Below, piece after piece: positions 48,533-58,438 of a DNA stretch of 64,000 bases (the first letter of the stretch is position 1; every line of letters starts with the position of its first letter). Where the stretch lies: NCBI GenBank assembly GCA_001695595.3, contig MBPM02000077.1:300657-364656 (forward strand), in the 5' to 3' direction. A model generated the notes under the pieces. The model did no database searches. It was not told where the DNA came from and saw only the letters and a list, made by a program, of their open reading frames with translations. The translations under genes and the position numbers were made by a program. Origin of the DNA: Plasmopara viticola (Eukaryota > Oomycota > Peronosporomycetes > Peronosporales > Peronosporaceae).

Positions 48533-49696
48533 CTACGCGACAAGGACGGACCACGGATGTTCTTGACGTCCGTATTGAATCGCGAGCAACTCGTGCCAGA
48601 TTCGTTCGGCCACTGGCCCCGCCTTCCCGTCCTTGCCATCGAGGGGAATGACGAGGTCTTCGTCCATGTAGTGGATCGTCGACACGGGAGACACGACGGC
48701 AGCGGTCCCCGAGCCAAAAATCTCGAGAATCCGGCCCTCGCGACTCGCTCGACGCACTTGTTGCATCGTGATGTTCCCTTCTGTGACGTCAAAGTCCTGC
48801 CACGCGCGCGTCACGTGCAAGATCGAGTCGCGGGTAATCCCTGGGAGAATATCGCCGCGATCCAATGGCGGCGTAATCAATTCCTCGTCGCCTTGGTCGT
48901 TAATCCAGTGGATAAAGATGTTCATGGTCCCGACCTCGGTAATTTCATGCTCGGGTCCAAAAATCCAGAGATTCTGAGCGTACCCCCGCTCTTGCGCATG
49001 AAATTGGGGTACAATCCCTGGCGCGTAATTGGCCCCGACTTTAAACCCACCGGTACCCCCCGGCCACGCGCGAATGTACCGGTCGTTGACAATCAATTTC
49101 ACGGGGTTAAATCCTTCGGGATAGTAAGGACCCACGGGGGAGAGGATGATAAAGAGCTTGGCACGGTCACTCGCGCCGACGCCAATGGACGCTTGGGTAC
49201 TGATCCCCGTCGGGCGAATATAGAGCGAATAGCCTTCTCCGGTCGGGATCCAGTCCTTCTCGAGCCGCAAGAGCGCTTTCAAGCACTCGAGCAGCTCGTC
49301 GCCGTCAAACGTTGGCAATAACAGCCGTTGCATCGATTGATTCAACCGCTTCATGTTCATGTCGGGCCGAAAGAGGCGGATTCGGTCGTGGGCGTCCACG
49401 TACGCTTTCATGCCTTCGAAACACTCGAGGGCATAGTGCAACGCGGCACTGGCTGGATCCATGGCGATGGGACCGTACGGTCGGATCACAGGGGGGCCCC
49501 AGCCGTGCTGCTTGTCCCAATCCACTTCGAGCATATGGTCCGTAAACGTCTTGCCAAACGTATAGGTTTCTTTGGGCAACTTGGCTTTCGGATGCGTCGT
49601 GCGCTTGATCTCGAGGTTGGCATATGCAATGTCCGTGCAAGTGGAGAAAGACACGGTGCGTGGGCGGCCCAGGACCTTGGCGCTGCGTGCGAGCAT
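48533..49696 (-). CDS. Branched-chain amino acid aminotransferase
   Basis: The 387-residue PLP enzyme of fold type IV catalyses the last step of Val, Leu and Ile synthesis and the first step of their breakdown, with 2-oxoglutarate/glutamate as partner. The family marks are Leu-Glu-Cys-Phe-Glu-Gly-Met-Lys-Ala-Tyr, Leu-Tyr-Ile-Arg-Pro, Leu-Ser-Pro-Val-Gly-Pro-Tyr, and Gly-Gly-Thr-Gly-Gly-Phe-Lys-Val-Gly-Ala-Asn-Tyr with the PLP-binding Lys219. Phe-Gly-Ser-Gly-Thr-Ala near the end completes the set. The ATG at 49,696 is chosen because the open frame upstream has no ATG. The first about 25 residues are rich in Arg and Ser with few acids, consistent with mitochondrial targeting. It is convergent with the zinc-motif gene (76 bases between stops). 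No intron. Confidence 0.95.
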   Translation of the reverse strand: MLARSAKVLGRPRTVSFSTCTDIAYANLEIKRTTHPKAKLPKETYTFGKTFTDHMLEVDWDKQHGWGPPVIRPYGPIAMDPASAALHYALECFEGMKAYVDAHDRIRLFRPDMNMKRLNQSMQRLLLPTFDGDELLECLKALLRLEKDWIPTGEGYSLYIRPTGISTQASIGVGASDRAKLFIILSPVGPYYPEGFNPVKLIVNDRYIRAWPGGTGGFKVGANYAPGIVPQFHAQERGYAQNLWIFGPEHEITEVGTMNIFIHWINDQGDEELITPPLDRGDILPGITRDSILHVTRAWQDFDVTEGNITMQQVRRASREGRILEIFGSGTAAVVSPVSTIHYMDEDLVIPLDGKDGKAGPVAERIWHELLAIQYGRQEHPWSVLVA

Positions 49697-49879
49697 GACT
49701 GGAGGCGGGGCGTTGGAGGAACTTAAGTACGAAATGACCCGCAATTCGTCAGTTTTAGCTTAATTACTTAGGCGAAGACATCGATTCAATTCTTGTAAAA
49801 TAAGCTTGCAATTCTTTTTGTTTCAATTTCTAATTTTTTAAACTTGTACTAACTATATTGGACAAGTGTAGAATCCACG

Positions 49880-50449
49880 TTAGCCGTTTTTTAATAGCTC
49901 TTCGTCTAGTACCTCGTTGGCGGTACTCGGAGCGCTCGTTTGAAGCGCTGGCATGTCGTATGACAACGGCAGCGATGATCGAGCCGAAAGAGCTCTCGGC
50001 GAACTCTCTGCATGCTTTTTGTTTTCAACTTGTTGCATATTAATGTCGTCGCCATGTTCATTCGTCTTGAAAGTGCTCTCGCCCTCTTTGCACTGGTGTT
50101 CCTTCATCGTCACAGAATCATGCTCTCCCGCATCTTGAGCATCGTGGCGTTCCTTCTCGGCAAAACCCTTTTCCAAGAGACTTTCCTCTTCCTTGAGATG
50201 ACGCTCACCGGCCAAGTCATTTTTATTCTCAGTGCACTCATCTCTAAAGGTCGCCTTGCCAGGCTCCTCCTGAGCCACCTCCTTGTATGCCTCCTCTTTA
50301 TGGTCATCAGGCGGGACATTGTCGGTCCAGATCGACTTTAGTTTATAAAACTTTTCAGCATCGTCAATAGTTGACTCTAAGATGGCCTTGGACTGAAGAA
50401 ACTTTGCTTCGTCATACGGCGTATGCTCGATCGATGCAGCTCCACCCAT
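49880..50449 (-). CDS. Small acidic protein with N-myristoylation signal
   Basis: The 189-residue protein starts Met-Gly-Gly-Ala-Ala-Ser at the ATG at 50,449; the frame upstream has no ATG. Gly2 with a small residue at position 6 fits N-myristoyltransferase substrates, so membrane attachment is likely. The middle (about 50-150) is very rich in Glu, Lys, Asp and His and is probably disordered. Near the end, Ser/Leu-rich segments precede Asp-Glu-Glu-Leu-Leu. No catalytic domain was recognised. The function is unknown. Confidence 0.6.
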   Translation of the reverse strand: MGGAASIEHTPYDEAKFLQSKAILESTIDDAEKFYKLKSIWTDNVPPDDHKEEAYKEVAQEEPGKATFRDECTENKNDLAGERHLKEEESLLEKGFAEKERHDAQDAGEHDSVTMKEHQCKEGESTFKTNEHGDDINMQQVENKKHAESSPRALSARSSLPLSYDMPALQTSAPSTANEVLDEELLKNG

Positions 50450-50702
50450 GACAAACGACTTCTTGACTGACGCTTCAGGTATCGGTCTCAATCAAGCTAT
50501 TTAAAGGCTGTCCGACTCGTCCTGGTCGTGTTGCTTTCATAAGATGGAGAAGTCTAATTAATAACTCTATCACTTTAATCGCTTGACATTTTTATACATT
50601 AGCACGTCTATTTTTGAAATCTAGAAGCCTGTATAATAAGTCGCATCCAAACCTAGTGATCTGATGCAGATCGTGGGCACCACTCAAGTATACTTTCGCT
50701 TG

Positions 50703-53700
50703 CTATACGTCTAAAATATACGCCAAGACATCCGGCACTTGGGCGCGTATCGTCCCGGCAATCAAACCAACCATCCCACTCCCAACCAGCCACGTAAGCG
50801 ACATTGCAAGGTGAAAAGCCAATGCATGGAAAGCAACTGAGTTGCCACTTTCCTGCTTGATTCGATGACGCAATGTCACATCAATCGAAATGGCACTGAC
50901 AGCCACCACAAGATGCACACCAAGGTAGCGATAAATGCGCAATATGCTCAATTTCCACACGCCCAGTTCATCCTGTCGTTGCTCGACTTTAGTCACTAAA
51001 GCCTCACGCTGAGCTTGGAGACCAAACTCACCCCGTTCGGCAAGCGCTAAAACGTCTGCCGACACGATATGGCGGGACGTTCGTTGGCGCTCGTCCCGAG
51101 AGTCATAGAACCTGCCCGCTGCAGCTACGACATTGTATAGGCAATGGATGACCCAGAGGGACAAAGCCACTAACACGAGGGCCAAATCCGTGGGACGGGT
51201 CAGATCCAGGTCCTGGGTACGCATCAGTTCCGTCTTTTGGACATAATAAAACGTATGAAGTGCCGCGCCTCCAATGGCACAAATCAAGGCCGTCACGAGA
51301 ATGGAGGGTACCAATAGCACAAGACGTCGGAGAAAATGGGTACCACTACACGGGAACGCAAAGAGCAAGACGTGGAACGCAATGCCTCGAAAGAGGTTAA
51401 ATGTCGTCTTGGCCGCAAGAGACGTTAAAAGTAGTACAGGCGATGCGTACTTGGTGTGAATGGCAAACGGATCAACTGTAAGTGCGAGGGCTGCGAAACT
51501 CAAGGACTTGTCGGTCAAGAGACAATAGAAATCAAATCGATTCAAGAGGGATGCGTAATCAACCAGTGTCATAAAGGTCGTAATCAAGGCGTACCCCATC
51601 ATCGTAGCCAAATGACGTCGCAACACACGCTCTTGGTGGTACTCTTTCAAGTCAATAAAGCTGGAACAGCAGTCAAAAAGTAACCGATAAGTAACCAATG
51701 GCTAGAATTGGAAATAAATAACAAAAGAACTTACTCATCTTGCAAAGCTGCGAGTTTTGATCGTACACATCGGAGGACGAAAAGGGCACACGTTACGCTC
51801 AACAGAACTTTGAGAATCAACAATACAAGGAGCCAAGCACGGTCCGTGGCCATGACGTCAGCAGGAAGCAACAAATACGGCGTGGTCGCGGTCGCATTGT
51901 GTGGTGCACACAATCTCCCCGTGCTATTTTGCACTTGATAAATGACCGTCATATATGCCGGATCTTGCCACAAATCGGGGGCCAAGTCAACATATAACGT
52001 CCCCATGGTTGCCACTTCAGTGCCCAAGCCAAACAAAAACCACGCATAGATCCCCACTTCCGTCGCCAAATTGCAATAATAGCCCATTCGTTCCACCCAC
52101 GTCCGACTGAGGGGCGCCGTAAACGCTGGCGTGCCCTGTACCATTAACGCGTGCGTACACACTTCTGCAAACACATCGTTCGTGCCGCCATGGATCCGAA
52201 TCGCCACCTTTTCATCGCGATGGACCCACGCCACTTCCCCCTCTAATTTCGACACTTCCTTACACGGTCCTTCGACAATCATTTCGACGTCCGTGCCCAG
52301 TTGCAACCGACGCAACGACACGCGCACGCGGTCGCTCGCCACGTTCTTTTCCTTTCGCCCATCTTCGTATCGAATGGTATACGTGCTCTCCACGGCATTC
52401 ACACTTGCGACCGTGCCAAAGAACGTGTGGACGCCATTTGATACTTCCACGATACTGGCAACCGGGACGAGAGGCGACAGCATTGGCAACGACGCAAGGG
52501 GCCATTGCTCCAACACGCGCGTCATGGGATTCGAAAAGGTCGGCCAGGCCCAAAACCGAACGTGCAGCTCGTCATTCGGCACTTCTTTGCGGGTCAACAC
52601 CCCATTCTCGCCCATGTATTCGACAAGGCAAGAGTGGTTGGTCTTTGCTTTTCGAATCACACCGTCTTGCCAGTCGTTTTGTTTCGAGCGAAACCGAACC
52701 GCCACGCCGGGACGCAGCAATGGCGCGCCAAAGCACGAGCACGGAGCAGGCCACTGCCACTGCCACGACGAAAGATCGAGCCACGGCACGGGGCGCACTT
52801 GGCCAATCGACCGATGGGGCACGAGCGTGCCATCGTGCAAATCTTCCACGTCAAAGCGTGGTTTCCCACTCGTGTGGGCAATTTTCAACACAATGCCTTT
52901 GCGCTCCTCGCCGTCGTTGGTACGATAGTACACGTGCGTATGGAGCTGAACGCTCGCTAGCGTGCGATGCGAAGTGCCAAAGACGCGACTCAACGTCGAC
53001 AATGGGCGAATCACATTAAAGGGAATGCGCTTTGAAACCTTTGCAATGTCGTTGGCATGCACGATATCGCACTGGCGCAAGTCGCGATTTACCGCGTGAA
53101 TCCGGCCTCGACGAAGTCGTCCACTCTTATCTTCAAACTCGACCCATTGATGCACTCTCAACGCAACGCCTCGCGGACGTGGCGCGTGCCCACGACGTCC
53201 GCGGTCAGAAATCGCTTCACTATCGTCGTCACTCGACTTATCTTCGCCACCACTGGACTCCTCTCGTGTCTTTCGCACCTTTTCTCTTTGTTCCGCTTCA
53301 ATGCGAGCGTCTTCGCCACTCTCGACCTTGTCACTCGTCTTGATCGTTTTATATCGACTCGTTCGAATATCCCGTCGTGCAATCTTTCGCTTTACGATGT
53401 TGCCCTCTTCACTTGCAATATCAAACTTGGCATTCTTTCGAATGCGACGGATTCGACCCTCTTGCCACTCTCCCGTTTCGTCTTTAAATTGCACCATTGC
53501 ATCCAGTTCCAATTCACCACTTTCACGCTCCCGCTTGTCGTGTACAGTGCGTTTTCGCCGCTTTTCTTCACTTTGATCGACACTTTCGACCCGATCTCGT
53601 CGGACATTTTTCTCTATTTTTCCCGTTTTGTCGTATCGCACGATATACTCGCCATTGCGATGTTGTCGCACGAAAAATGCATTCACAAACTCTCCATCTT

Positions 53701-53803
53701 CGTTGCGTACACGCACAGCAGCTCCCTTTTGCATTGATAAGCTCGCATCGGAGCTCATAATGGGCGTGGCTGGTCTCCAAATGAACGGATGACAAAAAAA
53801 CAT
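50703..53803 (-). CDS. Tudor-like-repeat protein fused to a multi-pass membrane domain
   Basis: Two exons (53,803-51,735 and 51,660-50,703) flank a 74-nt GTAAGT...CAG intron (51,734-51,661); splicing gives a continuous 1008-residue frame. The N-terminal half has about seven repeats of 45-50 residues, near 26-75, 99-148, 216-268, 287-340, 365-416, 448-498 and 504-556. Each has the pattern Val-x-[Phe/Val]...Asp-Gly-x...[Gly]-x-Ile...Tyr-x-Val-x-Tyr...Val-Arg-x-Asp-x-[Ile/Val], typical of small five-strand Tudor/Agenet-type barrels. A Lys/Glu linker lies at about 150-210. The C-terminal part has about eight hydrophobic helices, two before the intron (about 577-605, 655-678) and the rest after it. 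Start alternatives are Met1 (53,803) and Met16 (53,758). Function unknown. Confidence 0.72.
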
Positions 53804-53936
53804 TAAAAACGACGCTATTTATGGGGATTCTCTAACTGCTGTCATAGCAAAAATCACTCAGGGATTCGCGCTACGACTCAAAGCGTAAACTATCCTGTTG
53901 GGTATAAAAATCTGGATTTATTTTTCTTAACTTATT

Positions 53937-54122
53937 CTAGTCGTCGTCATAGTCCTCGTCTTCGTCGGGTGGCATTACTTTGTCGTTGCTTCTTGCTTCT
54001 TCTTTTAAGATATCTTCTTCCAGAGCACGTAAGAGTTCCAGCTCTCCATCCTTGATAGTACGTTCTGGTGGCTTGACGGGAGACGTGTCGGGACGCTTTC
54101 GTTTAGCACGTCGGCTGTCCAT
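53937..54122 (-). CDS. Short charged protein of unknown function
   Basis: This 61-residue frame with an ATG start has a basic N-terminus (Arg-Arg-Ala-Lys-Arg-Lys-Arg, a likely nuclear localisation signal), a predicted helix (Glu-Leu-Glu-Leu-Leu-Arg-Ala-Leu-Glu-Glu) and an acidic Asp/Glu end. It lies 134 bases from the Tudor-repeat gene start and 112 bases from the HAD-like gene stop, in the same orientation. Its codon-like composition and place in a tight gene row support it. I do not recognise the family. Confidence 0.5.
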   Translation of the reverse strand: MDSRRAKRKRPDTSPVKPPERTIKDGELELLRALEEDILKEEARSNDKVMPPDEDEDYDDD

Positions 54123-54234
54123 CGCCGTAATTATAGCCGACGGATTAAAAACTTATAACAGAATATTCCTTTCAGAAAGAATACGAAATGCTTCCCCCTC
54201 TTTAAGTAAGAATACTACAATTAAAGTCCTGCCT

Positions 54235-55467
54235 TTACTGAACCACGTGCTTGTTAAATAGGGCGACGAAATAGTTCGTATCGGTTATAGCCGCGAATGG
54301 TTCGACTCGCTCTAAAAACTTACCACGACTTTTGACAAAGTCGATTGGTACACCCGATTCGACGTCCCGAACGTCCACAATGTGCGCATCATGGGATTCA
54401 ATATGATCATCGAAAAACACCACAATGTCATCTTTCTGCTTGTCGTCAATCAGCAACAACTTCCCATAGCGATGGTCTTCAGCATGAGCACTCCACCACT
54501 CCCAATAGTCACGTAGTGCTACTGTACTGGCATTCTGCAACATACCCTCAATTGTTTGTTGAATCGACTGAAAGCCACGAACTACTTTGACTTCCGAGTT
54601 TTTTAATGCAGCATAAAAGTGAAGTGGCACGTCTTCACTTTCCTCGTTTAATGTGGTTGGAAATGGTACCTTTACCAGTGTACCAACAGCTAACGCCGTA
54701 CCAGCAGCATCAAAGCCATCCCGATAAAAGGTACCAACACATTGTGCCTTGGGCTCTAACTTGAGTCGAAATCGCTCGGGCAACGCCGGGAACCCCATGG
54801 GATGGTGGCCGTCAACCAGAAGCTCCAATTCTTTTGCAACGTCAACAAGATCGTTCCCAAACGTTCGAAACACAAGCTTGACATCCAGTTTCTTTTCATG
54901 GACTTGAGGAGAAGTCAAAAATGACAAAAAGTGTAGGAAAGACGGCAACAAGTAGTAACGACCTGCACTCCAAGCTTCCTGAAGACAAGACGCTGGCATT
55001 GTCGCTGCCAACTCTTGCGCCGTTTCACGTTGTTTTCCGATCGGAAAATACAGGTTTTGCATTACCTTGATAAACGAATCATGCACGGGAGAACCTGGCG
55101 CATCTTTGCCACTCGTAAAAGCCGACTGTAAAGCCGTGCGCTGTTTCTTAACAATCCGGTTAGTGGCTTGAATCTGGTCAACATCACTGTTTGCAAGGGA
55201 ACCTATACTCTGGTACGGATGTGCGTCATCGACAAATTGTTTGTAGGTTATCAAGTGACATTTATTCGATTTCAGCACGGGAGGGTTGATCGTACAGGCC
55301 TTTGAGACGCAGATCCACTCAGACGGACGAGTGGGATTCACATACCCCCACGTGCACTCGGACAAGAGATAGTTCACCGTATTCTCCATGGAGCGGCCAC
55401 CTGCCGCATCCGACATGAGAATCGTGCGATTAAGATCAAAGTGCAGCACCACGCGACGTCGCGTCAT
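54235..55467 (-). CDS. HAD-superfamily-like protein
   Basis: The 410-residue protein starts at the ATG at 55,467, chosen because its next residues lead directly into the first motif. An earlier in-frame ATG at 55,551 would overlap the stop of the upstream gene. Motif I reads Val-Val-Leu-His-Phe-Asp-Leu-Asn-Arg-Thr, so the nucleophile Asp is kept but the second Asp of the usual DxDx(T/V) is Asn. Near the C-terminus, Leu-Leu-Ile-Asp-Asp and Val-Val-Phe-Phe-Asp-Asp-His resemble the acidic motif IV. HAD enzymes are mostly phosphatases; with the altered motif the activity here is uncertain. The middle (about 60-330) has no domain I recognise. Confidence 0.55.
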   Translation of the reverse strand: MTRRRVVLHFDLNRTILMSDAAGGRSMENTVNYLLSECTWGYVNPTRPSEWICVSKACTINPPVLKSNKCHLITYKQFVDDAHPYQSIGSLANSDVDQIQATNRIVKKQRTALQSAFTSGKDAPGSPVHDSFIKVMQNLYFPIGKQRETAQELAATMPASCLQEAWSAGRYYLLPSFLHFLSFLTSPQVHEKKLDVKLVFRTFGNDLVDVAKELELLVDGHHPMGFPALPERFRLKLEPKAQCVGTFYRDGFDAAGTALAVGTLVKVPFPTTLNEESEDVPLHFYAALKNSEVKVVRGFQSIQQTIEGMLQNASTVALRDYWEWWSAHAEDHRYGKLLLIDDKQKDDIVVFFDDHIESHDAHIVDVRDVESGVPIDFVKSRGKFLERVEPFAAITDTNYFVALFNKHVVQ

Positions 55468-55550
55468 ATTAGTCAAGACTTTAAAATGAATAAAAGTGTA
55501 GCTTTGAAAATCACCCCAATTATAGCCAATCAAAACAATGCACAAGCACA

Positions 55551-57680
55551 TCAAGCTCGTTTACGACTCGTTTTCTTGCGAACCTTCGCCTTGGCTCCAT
55601 TCTTCTTTTTCAAAAAGGGCTCGTCGTCGTGCGCATGTTTTTCAATCTCATCGTATCCATTCTCCTTTTTCTTCTCGTCATCACCTACCAACAAGGCCTC
55701 CCCTCCACTGTATTCCTCGTCTCCGCTGTCAGCGACCGCAGCCGCGGCTGCAGCCGCCGCTCGTCGCTTTTGTTGGCGTGAACTCGTCCTTGTTGCAGGT
55801 ATGATTGGACGTCGTCGACGAGTTGGCGTGCGTTTTACCGACGTCTTGGAGGACTTGAGACTCCCACGAGATTTCCCATCCGCTTCAGACGCAGACGCGT
55901 CATGACTTTCCGAGCCACTTGCGTCTTCACTTGCAGAAATAAGGGCACCCCGAACACGTTTTCGAGGATTCCCAGACATAAAGGACTCCGTTTCATCACT
56001 AGGAAGACTTGGACGCATGCGAATCCGCCGTAAAGCGCGTGTAGGCGTCAGCGGGGAAGGCCCAGTGTCATCACCATACGTTGTCATGTTAGAATTATAG
56101 TCCTTGGCCGGTGCTGCCGCGGTTGCAATCGTCTCAGTACGCTCATTCATCTTATTGACGTGTTCATCTCGTTTGTCATTCTCGTGTTTGTATCTCTCGA
56201 AACTAGTCGCTTCTCTCTTTAACGCAGCCTCTTCTTCTTTACGAGCAGTAGCTGCTTGTTCTGCGTCCTGAATTCTCTGCAACAGCGTCATCTCTTTCTT
56301 CACACTTGCTTTCCGCAATGTCTCGGTCAGTGTCCTTGCAAAGTGCAGCAACTCCACACCTTTTCGTCTTGCTTCTTGTTGTTCTCGCTGCTCTGCATTC
56401 GCCACGACATGCTGGCAAAAGAGATACACTTGCTCTGCAAACTGCGCCCACTCACACACAACTCCACTCGCCACACGATCTTGTATCGTTTTGAGATCCG
56501 CTGCTTTCTCATTTGGTGTTGTTATCTCTTCTTCAATTCTAGCTGTTGTAAACATGGCTGGATCCACGCCTTTACTCTTAGCTACCGACACAATCTTTGA
56601 CAAAACATCCAGCAACATACTCTTTCGGAGTGACTTCAAGCTTGCTAATGCAGCCTCTGCCTCTGCCTTCTCAGAATTCTTGTCCTCCGCAACCTGCTTC
56701 TCCTCCGTCTTGACATGTTTGTCCATTCCACTTTCTTCCTTCTCACTTTTGACCGTATTCATCTCTTCCTTCCACTTTTCTCCTCCATTTTTCTCCTCGA
56801 CCTTATTTTTTTTCCCCAAACCAATTGCGTTCTTCTTTTCCTCACTCGTCTGCCTTTCTACAATCATTTCTTCTTTTACTCCTTTCTTCTCAACAACCTT
56901 CTCTTGCCTCACACATTCCTTCTCATTCTTCTTCTCTTTCGTCACTTCAACCGCTCTTTTCATCTTTTCTGTCTCTTCTTCATTCTTCTTTTTTCTCACC
57001 TTTTCTTTCCCTTTCACCTTCTTTTCCTTCGCCATATCTTCCCCTTCACACCTCTCTTCTACCGACTTTTCAACGCCCACATCTTTAATCTCTTTCGTAA
57101 AAGTCGTCGTATCAAGCCCAACCTTTGTATCCACCTCCACCACTACCTTTGTCTCCATCGCCTGGTCTTGAGCCTTCCCTCTTTCTTCAACCTTCTCTTC
57201 CATCTCCTTGTCTTCTTTCATCCCTTCCACCTTCTTCACCACATTATCTCGAGGTGAAGCCGTAGGTGTCCCATCACTTGCAGACGCAGAAGCGTCTCCA
57301 GTGTCTGGATCCTCAAACCTTCTTCTCGGTCTCGTCCTGGGTCTCGACCTTTTTCCTCGTACTCGCTGTAGCGCTGAGTGCATGGGCAATGTACCGTCTC
57401 TCAATTCTTTTTGAAGCTCGTTTTCTTTCTCACGTCGCTTTGCGGCCTCAAATTGGTCCACAAGCGCCGCTAGCTCGGCGGAAAAGGACGTAGGGGCGGG
57501 TGTCCACCGCGCTAACAGTGGCGTAAATTGAGGCTCCGGAAGGGGCGCTTCACCAGCTGCGACTGCTACAGCAAGTGCTGGAAGTATAGAGTCCTTTTCC
57601 CCAGCCCGAAGTGCCGCAATTTCCGCTTGCAAGTACGAAATAGCTTCGTCGAGTTGCGGCAGTGCGGCTTGGGTCTCCAT
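55551..57680 (-). CDS. Bromodomain-like protein with long Lys/Glu-rich linker
   Basis: The 709-residue frame has an ATG start and no intron. The N-terminus (1-30, 65-95) is helical. Residues 150-340 are extremely Lys/Glu-rich. Residues about 350-460 resemble a bromodomain: Asp-Leu-Lys-Thr-Ile-Gln (compare Asp-Leu-Ser-Thr-Ile-Lys), then Phe-Ala-Glu-Gln-Val-Tyr-Leu-Phe-Cys-Gln and Asn428 at the acetyl-lysine-contact position. The C-terminus is basic and Ser-rich with poly-Ala (about 650-660) and Lys/Arg tracts, likely nuclear. The closest family by eye is the BRD8 type of NuA4/TIP60 complexes, which is a tentative guess. It lies head to tail with the HAD-like gene, 83 bases apart. Confidence 0.6.
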   Translation of the reverse strand: METQAALPQLDEAISYLQAEIAALRAGEKDSILPALAVAVAAGEAPLPEPQFTPLLARWTPAPTSFSAELAALVDQFEAAKRREKENELQKELRDGTLPMHSALQRVRGKRSRPRTRPRRRFEDPDTGDASASASDGTPTASPRDNVVKKVEGMKEDKEMEEKVEERGKAQDQAMETKVVVEVDTKVGLDTTTFTKEIKDVGVEKSVEERCEGEDMAKEKKVKGKEKVRKKKNEEETEKMKRAVEVTKEKKNEKECVRQEKVVEKKGVKEEMIVERQTSEEKKNAIGLGKKNKVEEKNGGEKWKEEMNTVKSEKEESGMDKHVKTEEKQVAEDKNSEKAEAEAALASLKSLRKSMLLDVLSKIVSVAKSKGVDPAMFTTARIEEEITTPNEKAADLKTIQDRVASGVVCEWAQFAEQVYLFCQHVVANAEQREQQEARRKGVELLHFARTLTETLRKASVKKEMTLLQRIQDAEQAATARKEEEAALKREATSFERYKHENDKRDEHVNKMNERTETIATAAAPAKDYNSNMTTYGDDTGPSPLTPTRALRRIRMRPSLPSDETESFMSGNPRKRVRGALISASEDASGSESHDASASEADGKSRGSLKSSKTSVKRTPTRRRRPIIPATRTSSRQQKRRAAAAAAAAVADSGDEEYSGGEALLVGDDEKKKENGYDEIEKHAHDDEPFLKKKNGAKAKVRKKTSRKRA

Positions 57681-58438
57681 CGTGCGTTGTATTTATCTCT
57701 CACTACAAAATAGTAGAGTGTAGTAGTATACTATGATTGCGTAGTAGTGGTTGATTGGCATCTTTCTAAGAAATACCCTTGCTTATGATTTACTCACGAA
57801 AGTTATATACATTGTTGGATACAATCGCCGCGCTTGACAAGCTGCGCTTGCACCAGTCTTAAGAGGGATAATAGCTTGCAACAAGCTACTGCTCTAGACC
57901 ATCGAGCTGCCTGCTGAGTAATTTCTCCTTGACCTTCGTACTCCGATGAGGTATTATTCCTACTCACTCAATAGTCCAAATCCTTTACGAGCTTAACGCA
58001 TTCAAAAGTATCCCTGTGTTAGTCGTGGTTTGCTTGCTGACCAAGAATACAGTCGCTGGACTCACCCTGGCGTTTTCATCAAGGATTGCTAGCTACAGAA
58101 ATAGTCAAGCTTGCAATTTACATGTTAGCATCATGAGCAACGACGATTGGTCTCACCCTTTGAGCTTCAGCTTGACCTCCACAGCTACACACACACCAGT
58201 CAGCCTCAAGATCAGATTATATCAATGTGTCTTGCGCAGCTGATGCTATTATAAACTTGGTATTTGTTGGTATTTATTGCGGCAAGTAGTCTCTCAAAAA
58301 CGGACGATAGCGGAGTGCTCAAATGCGCAAATCCAACCTTTGTCCTGGCTCTTCTTCTTCGCTTGCTAAATTCACTTTGTGCCTGCTCTACATCATGCCA
58401 CACTGTACAATAGATCAACACACCAATTTTTAGTTCAC
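57681..58438. other. Intergenic region upstream of the bromodomain-like gene
   Basis: No gene supported; the frame at 58,016-58,243 starts with a non-ATG codon and has no domain. Confidence 0.45.

Noticed and set aside
48512..49321. 269-codon plus-strand frame
   Set aside because: Antisense shadow of the branched-chain aminotransferase, which has full family motifs.
52131..53737. Several plus-strand frames of 150-265 codons
   Set aside because: Antisense shadows of the Tudor-like repeat exon.
56491..57257. Long plus-strand frames rich in Ser, Phe and Leu
   Set aside because: They are antisense shadows of the Lys/Glu-rich part of the bromodomain-like gene.
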